Positions 1 through 6,703 are shown, counted from the first letter of the stretch. The stretch: DNA of 12,771 nt from Spirochaetaceae bacterium (GCA_031269165.1 JAISZQ010000267.1:1-12771), one strand, 5' to 3'. The notes: generated by a model from the letters alone, not told the origin. Numbers and translations are program-made.

Positions 1-174
1 GCGTATTCGCAACGCCATGTATGGCGCACATTCGCGTACATTCGCGGACAAAAAAACTAAAAATCTGTGTGATCCGTTGACCACTCTTATATTCCATTGG
101 CTTAAGTTGTTGACAGTGGGAGACGCGGCAACCTGTTGCCGTTCCCCCTTTTTGCTGAGATTTTGAACAGGCTC
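1..174. repeat. Composite dispersed repeat: MITE-like right end plus REP half-site (left end outside window)
   Basis: This stretch matches 9590-9726 closely. Both copies hold the ATTCGCGTACATTCGCGGAC block, an A-rich stretch, an AATCTGTGT block, CTTAAGTTGTTGAC (101-114 here, 9671-9684 there), a GTTCCCCC block and a terminal TTTTGAACAGGCTC half-palindrome (161-174). CTTAAGTTGTTGAC is the right terminus of the MITE-like element seen whole at 9519-9684; its left terminus here would lie before base 1. This copy differs by a small perfect palindrome, CGCCATGTATGGCG (13-26), and by a hairpin with arms CGGCAA/TTGCCG (126-141). No coding function is evident, and the short reading frame starting at 136 has no support. 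Confidence 0.8.
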
Positions 175-234
175 TCAAGCAACAGGTCTTCCGAAACGCC
201 CGCCGGATTCCTATGCATGAGGCAATGCGGGGCC

Positions 235-263
235 TTGTCATTCGCGGCGTTGCGTTCTATAAT
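235..263 (+). promoter_or_regulatory. Sigma70-type promoter of the receiver-bactofilin-pncC run
   Basis: TTGTCA (235-240) and a perfect TATAAT (258-263) are separated by 17 bp. The start codon at 272 is only 8 nt after the -10 box, so transcription would begin at about the start codon. That suggests a leaderless or nearly leaderless mRNA. The AAGG at 264-267 would lie upstream of the predicted +1. Confidence 0.65.
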
Positions 264-271
264 AAGGCATA

Positions 272-961
272 ATGGAAAAGCAGAAAAAGATTCTTGTGGC
301 CACAGACGCGGAAAAGCGCGATTTTTTCTCGGTGATGTTTGAGAATCTGGGTTATGATGTCGAGACTGCTGCGGACGGACAGAGCGCGCTTGAGAAAATC
401 AGGAGAACGGTGCCTGACCTTGTTATGGTGAGCGCGATTCTGCCCCGACTGTCGGGCTGGGAGGTTTTGTCGAGGGTCAAGGGAGAGGAGTCCTTAAAGA
501 TGATCCCGGTTGTTCTCTTGTCGGACATCACCGACGTGAAGGACAAGGTGAACGCCTTTGAACAGGGCGCGGAGGAGTATATCAACAGCCCGTTCAGTTT
601 TCCCGAAGTGTTTGCCCGCATCCGTTCGCTCTTGCGGACGCGGGAGCTTTTTAACCAGCTCATCGCCCGTGAGTCACGGCTCTCTCTTGCCGAGACGCTT
701 TACGCCGACCTCAAAGAGGCTATCGCGCAGTTTCTGAAGAATATTGACAATCTTGATGAGGCGATTGCGCTTACGCAAAAAGACGTGATCAACGAAGAGA
801 CGCTACCGCCAATCATCGGCTTTATCCGCGAGAAGATTGGTACGGTCCGGTCCGATGCGGCGGCTCTTGACGCTCGTATCGACAAGACGGTACACAAATG
901 GGACGAACTCAAGAAGAGCGAGATTGCGATCTCGGTGTTTGAAAATGGCGAAGGGATGTGA
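272..961 (+). CDS. Degenerate (pseudo-)receiver domain protein with helical C-terminal tail
   Basis: The protein is 229 aa. Residues 5-122 have a CheY-like receiver pattern: ILVAT near the N-terminus, PDLVMVSAILP where PDLVLLDIMLP is usual, GWEVL, IPVVLLS, GAEEYINSPF and a final helix. The phospho-acceptor Asp is replaced by Ser54, the first residue of the acidic pair is Thr11 (Asp12 remains), and the conserved Lys of K-P-F is Ser106. Aspartyl phosphorylation is therefore unlikely, and the domain may act as a constitutive protein-interaction module. Residues 125-229 are hydrophilic and helix-rich, perhaps a coiled coil, with no DNA-binding or enzymatic output domain that I recognise. The start is chosen because the receiver begins at once and a strong promoter lies just upstream. 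The stop codon abuts the bactofilin start region, so the two are probably co-transcribed. A cytoskeletal or polarity role beside the bactofilin is inference only. Confidence 0.85.
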   Translation: MEKQKKILVATDAEKRDFFSVMFENLGYDVETAADGQSALEKIRRTVPDLVMVSAILPRLSGWEVLSRVKGEESLKMIPVVLLSDITDVKDKVNAFEQGAEEYINSPFSFPEVFARIRSLLRTRELFNQLIARESRLSLAETLYADLKEAIAQFLKNIDNLDEAIALTQKDVINEETLPPIIGFIREKIGTVRSDAAALDARIDKTVHKWDELKKSEIAISVFENGEGM

Positions 962-1010
962 TATATTGTATGGGACGTGACGTATGGGATGTGATACATA
1001 TTATGGAAGG
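953..1010. repeat. Imperfect 33-bp tandem duplication over the bactofilin start region
   Basis: GGGATGTGATATATTGTATG (953-972) is repeated with few changes as GGGATGTGATACATATTATG (986-1005), a period of 33 bp. Each copy ends in an in-frame ATG (970 and 1003), and the first copy also spans the preceding gene's stop codon and an in-frame GTG (958). The bactofilin therefore has two near-identical potential start modules. Confidence 0.75.
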
Positions 1011-1404
1011 AAAGAATAAAAATCCCGGCCCGGTCGTTCTCGCAAAGACCGCCGTGTTTAACGGGGTGTTGCGGTTCACGAAGCCGGTCTGCATACAGGG
1101 TAAGTTTACCGGCACCATCGACGCGACGGGAGAGTTGACCGTGGACAAAGGCGCGGTGGTGGAGGCCGATAACATTAACGTCTCGTCTCTTTTGGTGTTG
1201 GGCCGGGTGTCGGGGAGTATCTTTGCCGAGGACAAGGTGGATCTCTTTACCGGCGCGGAGGTTTCAGGCGACATCAGTGCGCGGAGGCTGCGTATCGCGG
1301 ACGGGGTTCTTTTTGAGGGGCAATGCTCGATGGTCGATGCGGAGAAGGATGTCGACATTTTTTCTCATTCGCAGGATGAGATAAAGGATGCGTTGCAGGG
1401 CTGA
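1003..1404 (+). CDS. Bactofilin (polymer-forming cytoskeletal protein)
   Basis: The protein is 133 aa from the ATG at 1003; in-frame starts at 970 and 958 would add 11 or 15 residues. The repeating beta pattern (GVLRFTKPVCIQGKFTGTI, GELTVDKGAVVEADNINV, LLVLGRVSGSIFAEDKV, GAEVSGDISARRLRIADG) is typical of the bactofilin right-handed beta-helix, in which short turns rich in G, V and I stack and the molecules polymerise without nucleotide. A short polar N-tail and an acidic C-tail flank the core, as is usual. Bactofilins form membrane-associated filaments used in cell-shape and wall functions. The gene lies directly after the pseudo-receiver gene and overlaps pncC by 17 nt, which implies translational coupling. 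Its start region is duplicated. I prefer 1003 because MEGKNKNPG is a natural bactofilin N-terminus; no strong Shine-Dalgarno decides between the starts. Confidence 0.87.
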   Translation: MEGKNKNPGPVVLAKTAVFNGVLRFTKPVCIQGKFTGTIDATGELTVDKGAVVEADNINVSSLLVLGRVSGSIFAEDKVDLFTGAEVSGDISARRLRIADGVLFEGQCSMVDAEKDVDIFSHSQDEIKDALQG

Positions 1405-1903
1405 GGCAGCGGGCGACGTTGTGCGCCTCCTCCGGGAAAAGGGGCTGACGCTGGCCCTCGCGGAATCGTGTACCGCCGGGCTCGTGGCGGACAGTATCGC
1501 GTGTGTCCCCGGAGCGTCGAATGTTTTTTGGGGAAGTTTTGTCAGTTACCGTGTCGAGGCTAAGGCGGCGATGCTGGGGATTGACCGGACGATGGTTGAA
1601 CGGTACGGTGTGGTATCCGGCGAGACGGCCCGCATGATGGCGGAAGGGGCGCTGGAAAAGAGCGGCGCGAGTCTCGCCGCTTCGGTGACGGGGCTTGCCG
1701 GTCCAGATGGCGATGACCGGGGAACTCCGGTGGGGACGGTCTGGATGGCGGTAGCGGTCCGGGAAAACGGCGTCAGCCACGGCATGAGCGGCAACGTCAG
1801 CCCCCGCGTCCGTGTTGAGCATTTTTGTTACGAGGGCGACCGCGCAACAATCCGAGAAGCGGCGGCGGTTGACGTGCTTAAGTTGGTGTTATCAGTGTTA
1901 TAG
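1388..1903 (+). CDS. pncC: Nicotinamide-nucleotide amidohydrolase (PncC; CinA C-terminal domain protein)
   Basis: The protein is 171 aa and consists only of the CinA C-terminal domain, without the N-terminal molybdopterin-binding-like COG1058 domain. Family motifs are in order: LALAESCTAGL (Ser27 in AESCTAG is the expected nucleophile region), GSFVSYRVEAK (Tyr54 and Lys59), VVSGETARMMAEGA, SVTGLAGPDG (Thr101) and GTPVGTVWMA. PncC deamidates nicotinamide mononucleotide to nicotinic acid mononucleotide in cytoplasmic pyridine-nucleotide salvage. The loop after LAGPDG contains DDRGTP rather than the usual glycine-rich stretch, a minor difference. The start codon lies inside the bactofilin gene (17-nt overlap), so it is probably coupled to it. 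Length is as expected for stand-alone family members. Confidence 0.92.
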   Translation: MRCRAEAAGDVVRLLREKGLTLALAESCTAGLVADSIACVPGASNVFWGSFVSYRVEAKAAMLGIDRTMVERYGVVSGETARMMAEGALEKSGASLAASVTGLAGPDGDDRGTPVGTVWMAVAVRENGVSHGMSGNVSPRVRVEHFCYEGDRATIREAAAVDVLKLVLSVL

Positions 1904-1917
1904 TAGCGCGAGTTTGG

Positions 1918-1953
1918 CGGCTACGGGGTTCTGTTTCAGCGAGAACCGAGCCG
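1918..1953 (+). other. Two-part hairpin downstream of pncC
   Basis: CGGCT (1918-1922) can pair with AGCCG (1949-1953), and inside it GGTTCT (1927-1932) with AGAACC (1942-1947). There is no following T-run, so this is not a standard intrinsic terminator, but it is the only clear structure after the operon. Further on, GAAAATGGA (1987-1995) and TCCATTTTC (2052-2060) form a wide-loop inverted pair within purine-rich and pyrimidine-rich tracts. Nothing coding is visible in 1904-2111. Confidence 0.4.
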
Positions 1954-2111
1954 TCGCAAAGATGGGGCTTCCCTCTCAGGGGAATTGAAAATGGAATAGG
2001 GAGAAGGGAAAAATAAGGGAGTGAAACGCATGATCTCCAAAATTCGCATTCTCCATTTTCGATTATTCCTTTTCCTTTCCCCGGCGGAGTTCCCGAAAGC
2101 GGAGTTGTACT

Positions 2112-3251
2112 ATGAAGATAGGCATTGATACGTTCGCCTGTGAGGGCGGTTCATCGGGAGCGGGCTCGTATCTAAGAGAGATACTCAGGCGTTTGCCCGC
2201 CACCGAGACAAGGTATACGCTTTTCGGCTGGGAGGACGACAAGTTTACCTATAACGATGTGAGCGAAAAGTTGGGCGGCTGTGAGTATGTGGCCCGTTGT
2301 AAATTCAAGGGGAATACGGCGAGGCAGGTGTGGCATTTTCTGAAATATCCCGAATTTGCCCGAATTTTCAACTTTAACGCCTGTTTTTTTCCCGCCGCCC
2401 ACTGCGAGGTGCCGGGATTTTCTCCATGCGCGACAATCGGTACCGTACACGACATGGCAGCGTACTGGGGGACGAGAAAGACCCGCGAACATCTGGGTCT
2501 CATCCGCATGGCCTTGCCCAACGCCCTCCGCCGCTTGGATCGGGTCATCGCGGTGAGCGAATGGGTCAAGAACGAGTTGATCGAGATTGCGAAAGTCAGG
2601 GCTACCCGCATCGAAGTGGTGCCCAACGGCGTTGATTTTGAAAGTTTTTACCCGCGTGAATACCAGCCCGACGAAACCCTGCTGTTCCAGCCTTTTTCAT
2701 TCCGCCGTCCGTACATTCTCTATACGTCGCGCCTCGATCATCCGGTCAAAAACCACCTCAATCTCATCAAAGCCTACGACATTTTCCGGGAGCGCACCCA
2801 TTTCCCGCACCGCCTGATTCTTGCCGGGGCCAATGCCCACGGCGCGGACAAGATCAAGGAAGCCGCCTCCGTCTCGAAACACCGCGCCGACATTTTTTTC
2901 CCCGGCGCTTTCCCCGCAAAAAGTCTCCCCGCCCTTACCGCCGGGGCCGACATGGTGGTCTATCCCTCCAAGTATGAAGGCTTTGGCCGGGGCGTTATCG
3001 AGGCGATGGCCTCCGGTGTGCCGGTTGCCTGTGCGCGGGCCGCGTCATTGCCGGAAACAGCAGGCGATGCGGCGTTGTTCTTTGACCCCGAAAGCCCCGA
3101 AGACATGGCCGACCGCATGGTTACCCTCGCCGAAGACGGAAAAGTGCGAAAACACCTTATCAAAGCCGGCCTCAAACGCGCCAAAGACTTCCGGTGGGAC
3201 GTTACCGCGCAGAAAACCTTCGACATCATCATGGAAACCGCCGTGAAGTGA
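2112..3251 (+). CDS. Glycosyltransferase, GT4 family (GT-B fold)
   Basis: The protein is 379 aa. The N-terminal Rossmann domain starts MKIGIDTFACEGGSSGAGSY, with the glycine-rich loop used by GT-B retaining enzymes. HDM (113-115) and RVIAVSEWVKNEL follow, then a PNGVDFESF linker to the C-terminal nucleotide-sugar domain. The signature E-x7-E motif is EGFGRGVIEA (Glu289 and Glu297), followed by MASGVPVACARAASLPE. GT4 enzymes transfer a sugar from NDP- or GDP-sugar to a glycan or lipid acceptor, with retention of configuration. Acceptor and sugar cannot be read from the sequence; a cell-envelope polysaccharide is the usual role. The start has GGAG eight bases upstream. The gene stands alone, with no other glycan-biosynthesis genes nearby. 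Confidence 0.92.
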   Translation: MKIGIDTFACEGGSSGAGSYLREILRRLPATETRYTLFGWEDDKFTYNDVSEKLGGCEYVARCKFKGNTARQVWHFLKYPEFARIFNFNACFFPAAHCEVPGFSPCATIGTVHDMAAYWGTRKTREHLGLIRMALPNALRRLDRVIAVSEWVKNELIEIAKVRATRIEVVPNGVDFESFYPREYQPDETLLFQPFSFRRPYILYTSRLDHPVKNHLNLIKAYDIFRERTHFPHRLILAGANAHGADKIKEAASVSKHRADIFFPGAFPAKSLPALTAGADMVVYPSKYEGFGRGVIEAMASGVPVACARAASLPETAGDAALFFDPESPEDMADRMVTLAEDGKVRKHLIKAGLKRAKDFRWDVTAQKTFDIIMETAVK

Positions 3252-3360
3252 AAAATCCCGTGGAAAAACCGCAGCGCCGTGCTTCCTGCCGCAGTGGTCC
3301 CCCACGCGAAAGACATCACGCCCCTATCCCATGACTTGCTATTTTACAAGGAGAACCACT

Positions 3361-3468
3361 ATGGCAACACCGCCGAGCACGCCTCTGGGCGGGGACTGTT
3401 TAGGAAGCAGCAACCAACGGGGAAAGCCGCATCAAACAGCGCGCCTCCTTTGGGCGGGTACCGTTTAG
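3361..3468 (+). CDS. Possible 35-residue small ORF with a good ribosome binding site
   Basis: AAGGAG (about 3349-3354) precedes an ATG at 3361 at good spacing. The frame encodes 35 residues beginning MATPPSTPLGGDCLGSSNQR and ending LLWAGTV before TAG. No family is recognised. The frame runs through an imperfect internal duplication (3381-3408 and 3443-3473) and is followed at once by a dispersed repeat, so chance translation of repeat DNA is at least as likely as a real peptide. Confidence 0.25.
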   Translation: MATPPSTPLGGDCLGSSNQRGKPHQTARLLWAGTV

Positions 3469-3473
3469 CGAGC
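3381..3473. repeat. Imperfect direct repeat, units 3381-3408 and 3443-3473
   Basis: GCCTCTGGGCGGGGACTGTT TAGGAAGC (3381-3408) is echoed by GCCTCCTTTGGGCGGGTACC GTTTAGCGAGC (3443-3473), a 62-bp period with a few changes. It forms part of a 424-bp gap between two genes (3252-3675) that also holds the possible small ORF, a CATTGCGAAC repeat and, at 3615-3627, a further AAGCAATCCAG fragment. Confidence 0.55.
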
Positions 3474-3480
3474 GGCCCCA

Positions 3481-3542
3481 CGTCATTGCGAACCCGCGGC
3501 AACACAGTTGCCGTTGATGAAGCAATCCAGACGAGACGGCCT
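3481..3542. repeat. CATTGCGAAC...GAAGCAATCCAGACGAGA dispersed repeat, copy A
   Basis: It runs from CGTCATTGCGAACCCGCGGC to GAAGCAATCCAGACGAGACG. Copy B is at 12412-12470. The centre is a perfect hairpin, CGGCAAC (3497-3503), loop ACA, GTTGCCG (3507-3513). Similar CGTCATTGCGA...AGCAATCCAG intergenic repeats occur in many bacterial genomes, from memory, and have no agreed function. Confidence 0.75.
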
Positions 3543-3646
3543 TTCGTGATGCCCCCAATCACGACAACATCTGAATAATTACCTTTTTTTCACGTTTTTT
3601 TCCCGTTTGACTAAAGCAATCCAGCTCACAACGCCATAATATTACC

Positions 3647-3668
3647 GGGGAGAAAATCCCCAAAGGAG
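3647..3668 (+). promoter_or_regulatory. Small hairpin abutting the Shine-Dalgarno of the DNase I-like gene
   Basis: GGGGA (3647-3651), loop GAAAA, TCCCC (3657-3661) is followed directly by a full AAAGGAG (3662-3668), seven bases before the ATG at 3676. The ribosome binding site decides the start. The hairpin would sit at its 5' edge and could modulate initiation or mRNA stability, but that is inference. TTGACT (3607-3612) is a possible -35, but no -10 lies at proper spacing. Confidence 0.4.
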
Positions 3669-3675
3669 TATTGCC

Positions 3676-4572
3676 ATGAAACGACCGATAAAACGCTCGA
3701 TGATTTTCGTGTGTGCCGCCGCCGCAGTTTGCGCCGCAATGTGCGCCGCATCCTGTACCTTTACCCCCGCGCCTGAATCTGCTGCCGGGCCGGTGAAGAT
3801 TGTTTCGTTCAACCTGCGCCGCTTTGACGACGCGAAAGCCGCCAACCGGAAAGTCGCCGGGTTTATGGCCTCCCTGTTGCGCGACGCCGACATTGCCGCG
3901 CTCCAGGAAGGGCTTGGAGTGAGTGAGGCGGCTGTGCGGGAATTTGCCGGATTGACGGGCGCGAACAGGGGCTTCGTACTGGGCCCGGCCCAAGGACGGA
4001 ACGCTTTCTACCGGGAAAACGTTATCTTCGTGTACAACAAAGACCGCGTGACCCTTGTCGCAACGGCCGTGTACCCCGACGAGACGAAGACGTTTGAGCG
4101 GCCTCCGATGGCGGCGTATTTCAAGACCGCCGGATTCGATTTTATCGTCGTCAACTGCCACATCAAGCCCGACGAGACGACCACGCAAACCACGAAAGAA
4201 ATCGCGAGCCTTCCCGAAGCCGCCCGGCACTTCACCCGGCTATGGCAGGAGAACGACGCGCTTATCGCGGGCGACCTGAATGCGGACGGCGCGTACTATG
4301 ACGAGGCACATCTCGCGCAGGTGTTCCCGCAAACCGCGTGGACGATCATCACGGGCAACGACTGCGACACCACGGTTTCCGCCAACAACACGTTCACCTA
4401 CGACCGCTTTATCATCTCGAAAAGCGCGAACGAAGACTGGACGGGGACGTGGGGCGTCACCCGGTTCGATACGTGGAACGAATGCCGGAACATCACCGCG
4501 AATCCGGGGGTTGATATAAGCGATCATTACCCTGTATGGGCCGAATTTTCGCTCGTCAACGACACCGATTGA
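3676..4572 (+). CDS. Secreted DNase I-like (endonuclease/exonuclease/phosphatase family) lipoprotein
   Basis: The protein is 298 aa. The N-terminus is positively charged (MKRPIKR), then a hydrophobic Ala/Cys-rich segment ends in AASC with Cys27, compatible with a relaxed spirochaetal lipobox. The mature part has the EEP fold motifs in order: VKIVSFNLRRF (Asn46), ALQEG (Glu78, metal ligand), ENVIFVYNKDRV, VVNCHIKPD (His163), LIAGDLNADG (Asp201 and Asn203) and a C-terminal DISDHYPV (Asp283 and His284). All catalytic positions of the DNase I superfamily are present, so a Mg-dependent phosphodiesterase is expected. The FxxRx...Y...D-L-N spacing suits a DNase I-type nuclease better than a phospholipase. 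Export suggests extracellular or periplasmic DNA degradation for nutrient scavenging (inference). The start has AAAGGAG at ideal spacing. A Na/Pi transporter follows, a plausible partner for phosphate scavenging. Confidence 0.9.
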   Translation: MKRPIKRSMIFVCAAAAVCAAMCAASCTFTPAPESAAGPVKIVSFNLRRFDDAKAANRKVAGFMASLLRDADIAALQEGLGVSEAAVREFAGLTGANRGFVLGPAQGRNAFYRENVIFVYNKDRVTLVATAVYPDETKTFERPPMAAYFKTAGFDFIVVNCHIKPDETTTQTTKEIASLPEAARHFTRLWQENDALIAGDLNADGAYYDEAHLAQVFPQTAWTIITGNDCDTTVSANNTFTYDRFIISKSANEDWTGTWGVTRFDTWNECRNITANPGVDISDHYPVWAEFSLVNDTD

Positions 4573-4628
4573 GGCACCGTCCTCCGCTTTAGGATTTAGG
4601 GTAAACGCATAGCATAAAATTTTACCAC

Positions 4629-4661
4629 GAACCGCAACGGGCCAACGACCTATTGCGGTTC
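4629..4661. other. Perfect 9-bp inverted repeat in the gap before the Na/Pi gene
   Basis: GAACCGCAA (4629-4637) and TTGCGGTTC (4653-4661) flank a 15-nt loop. There is no T-run after it. It could be a weak terminator for the DNase I-like gene or an operator for the next gene; position is the only evidence. Confidence 0.4.
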
Positions 4662-4712
4662 TCCGGCTCTCAAAATTGCTCCGCGTTTATCTTGGGCGAT
4701 ACGGCGTGCGCC

Positions 4713-4741
4713 TTGAAACAACGCCGCCGTCTTGATATACT
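4713..4741 (+). promoter_or_regulatory. Sigma70-type promoter of the Na/Pi cotransporter gene
   Basis: TTGAAA (4713-4718), 17-bp spacer and TATACT (4736-4741). The ATG at 4749 lies 7 nt after the -10 box, where the transcript should begin, and no Shine-Dalgarno is visible before it. This supports choosing 4749 as the start and a leaderless mRNA. Confidence 0.6.
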
Positions 4742-4748
4742 TATGGGT

Positions 4749-6413
4749 ATGGCCATCGTTGAGTCACTGTTCCGTCTGGTCGGCGGACTCTCGCTATTCA
4801 TGTATGGGATCAAGATGATGAGCGAAGCCCTCCAGCGGGTGGCGGGCAAGCGGCTCCAGTCGACCATCGGGTTTATGACGGCGAACCGCTTTGCCGCCGT
4901 GCTCTCGGGCATTGCCATCACCGCTATCGTGCAGTCTTCGTCGGCGGTCTCGGTCATCGTCGTGTCTTTCGTCAGCGCCCAGCTCCTTACGCTCACCCAA
5001 GCAATTGGCGTGATCATGGGCGCGAACATCGGGACCACGTTTACCGCATGGATCGTCGCGACACTGGGGTTCAGCGTGGACATCTCGGCACTGGCTTTGC
5101 CCTTTGTGGCGATGGGCTTTGTGCTTCGCGCCGTAAAATGGAAGCAACGGGCAATGGTCGTCGTAGGGCTGGGCGACGTATTTCTCGGAGTCGGCCTCCT
5201 CTTCTTGGGGCTTGAGTTTTTAACGAACGCTATTCCGCCCATTCAGCCGGAAACCATCGCGAAAATTGCCGTCCTGTCAAACTACGGGTTTCTCTCAATC
5301 GTCATGAGCGTCCTCGTCGGAGCGGTCGTTACCGCCGCGATGAACTCGTCAACGGCAACTATCGCCATCATCATCACGCTGGCCCACGAGGGGGTGCTCG
5401 GCTTCGAAACGGCTTGCGCGATGACGCTGGGCGCGAACATCGGGACAACGATCAACGCGCCGCTCGCCGCCATAGGAGCGGGAAGCGCCGCCGTCCGTGC
5501 CGCGCTGGTTCACGTCCTCTTTAACGCCATCGGCTCGATTGTCTGTGTGATCTTTTTCCGGCCCGTCACGGCCTTTGTCGATATGATGGTCCCCGGCTCG
5601 CCGGGCGGCGAACTTATCACGCTGCATATCTCGGCGTTCCACACGGTGTTCAACGTACTGGCATCGCTGGTATTCCTGCCTTTTGTCAATCAATACGCCG
5701 CCTTCATCTGTTTTCTGGTAAAAGACAAAGGTTCAGGCGAACGCGCCCCTTACAAACTGGATTCTCCGGGGACCAATTCACCCGAACTTGCCATCGTCCG
5801 GGCGGAGAAGGAAATGCGCGATCTTGCCGCCCTGGTCTTTGCCATGTATCAAAAACTGAGGGTCTGTCTTGACGATATGCGTCCCGACAAGATCGAGGCG
5901 CTTACCGAGGATTTGTTAAACGACGAGAATTATGCGGACACGATGCGCGAGGAGTTGACCGATTTCCTCATGCAGATAACCCGCACCCACCTGAACGCCC
6001 AATCGGAACACAATGTCGCGCTGCTTTTGCGGATCATCGCCGACCTCGAAGACATGACCGACGACTGTTACAGCATCGGGATGCTGCTCCTGCGGAACGC
6101 CCAGAAAGACCGCGTGTTCAAGGGCGTGGAAATGGACGAGCTTATCCCGTATATGTCGCTCATCGAAAGTTTTTTGAGTTTCGTCCGCGAGCATTTGGGC
6201 GGAAGACTCAGCCAGGGCGAGGCGGCGCGAGCGCGCAAACTCGAAGACGAGATTGACAAAAACCGCAACAAACTGCGAAAACTCGCCCAGAAACGCATCG
6301 AGGCCGGCAAGAACGTGAAAACCGAACTTGCCTACATCGACCTTGTCCGCCGCCTCGAACGTCTGGGCGATTTCTGCAACGGCATCTCGTCGGCCCTCTC
6401 CGATATGGCCTGA
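4749..6413 (+). CDS. Na/Pi cotransporter family protein with PhoU-like C-terminal domain
   Basis: The protein is 554 aa from the ATG at 4749; an ATG at 4743 is also possible, and the upstream open frame reading from 4653 is not protein-like. Residues 1-350 contain hydrophobic helices in two inverted PF02690 repeats. The first carries TAIVQSSSAVSVIVVSF (QSSS at 62-65) followed by GANIGTTFTAW (91-97). The second carries TAAMNSSTATIAIIITLA (NSST at 199-202) followed by GANIGTTINAP (228-234). Residues about 370-554 are a charged helical bundle resembling PhoU, as in bacterial NptA/YjbB relatives. The family imports phosphate with sodium or, in some members, exports it. The second motif begins with Asn instead of the usual Gln. 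The gene has its own promoter and follows a secreted nuclease gene. Confidence 0.92.
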   Translation: MAIVESLFRLVGGLSLFMYGIKMMSEALQRVAGKRLQSTIGFMTANRFAAVLSGIAITAIVQSSSAVSVIVVSFVSAQLLTLTQAIGVIMGANIGTTFTAWIVATLGFSVDISALALPFVAMGFVLRAVKWKQRAMVVVGLGDVFLGVGLLFLGLEFLTNAIPPIQPETIAKIAVLSNYGFLSIVMSVLVGAVVTAAMNSSTATIAIIITLAHEGVLGFETACAMTLGANIGTTINAPLAAIGAGSAAVRAALVHVLFNAIGSIVCVIFFRPVTAFVDMMVPGSPGGELITLHISAFHTVFNVLASLVFLPFVNQYAAFICFLVKDKGSGERAPYKLDSPGTNSPELAIVRAEKEMRDLAALVFAMYQKLRVCLDDMRPDKIEALTEDLLNDENYADTMREELTDFLMQITRTHLNAQSEHNVALLLRIIADLEDMTDDCYSIGMLLLRNAQKDRVFKGVEMDELIPYMSLIESFLSFVREHLGGRLSQGEAARARKLEDEIDKNRNKLRKLAQKRIEAGKNVKTELAYIDLVRRLERLGDFCNGISSALSDMA

Positions 6414-6703
6414 TGGACTCTTTCGGTACTGTTTGGTGGTGATGACTTGTTGGTACGCCGCCGTTTGGCGCGTTGTCGTGGCGCGGGGGCTGTTGAGGAG
6501 TCGTGTCGGCAGATGGCACGCCGTCGTTTGGATACGAGCCTCGCTTGCAGGGACCAAACCAGCCTCGTTCCGGGGCACGGAAGCCCAATAGGGCTGGACG
6601 CGCCGCAACGTACCAAGCCTGTCAAAACCGCATTGTTTTTCGCCTTTTTCGTGTTCGGTTAAAGCAAAACAGCACCTCAACGCCTTAATAGAGGGTACAA
6701 GGC
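6414..6703. other. Non-coding gap after the Na/Pi gene
   Basis: No gene is supported here. Short open frames on both strands are low-complexity (Arg/Pro/Ala rich), lack ribosome binding sites, and one extends antisense into the transporter gene. The only structure seen is a loose direct repeat, GGTACGCCGCCGTTTGGCGC (6451-6470) against GGCACGCCGTCGTTTGGATA (6515-6534), with a related GTGCCGCCGTTTGGCGCAAT at 9736-9755. No T-rich terminator follows the transporter stop codon. Confidence 0.5.

Noticed and set aside
1987..2060. Terminator for the pncC operon from the GAAAATGGA/TCCATTTTC pair
   Set aside because: The loop is 56 nt long and no T-run follows, so it is more likely a decayed repeat than a functional terminator.
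3559..4230. Minus-strand open frame opposite the DNase I-like gene
   Set aside because: The plus strand carries the complete set of EEP catalytic motifs and a strong ribosome binding site.
4653..4748. Upstream extension of the Na/Pi protein starting at a TTG
   Set aside because: The extra 32 residues are not membrane-protein-like and span the promoter and a 9-bp inverted repeat; the family N-terminus begins at 4749.
6447..6662. Plus-strand short frame ending in a hydrophobic stretch, after the Na/Pi gene
   Set aside because: No ribosome binding site, Arg-rich composition, overlaps several other open frames, and no similarity is recognised.
5916..6680. Minus-strand open frame (254 codons) opposite the PhoU-like region and the following gap
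   Set aside because: It is a shadow of the Na/Pi gene; no ribosome binding site or recognisable domain.
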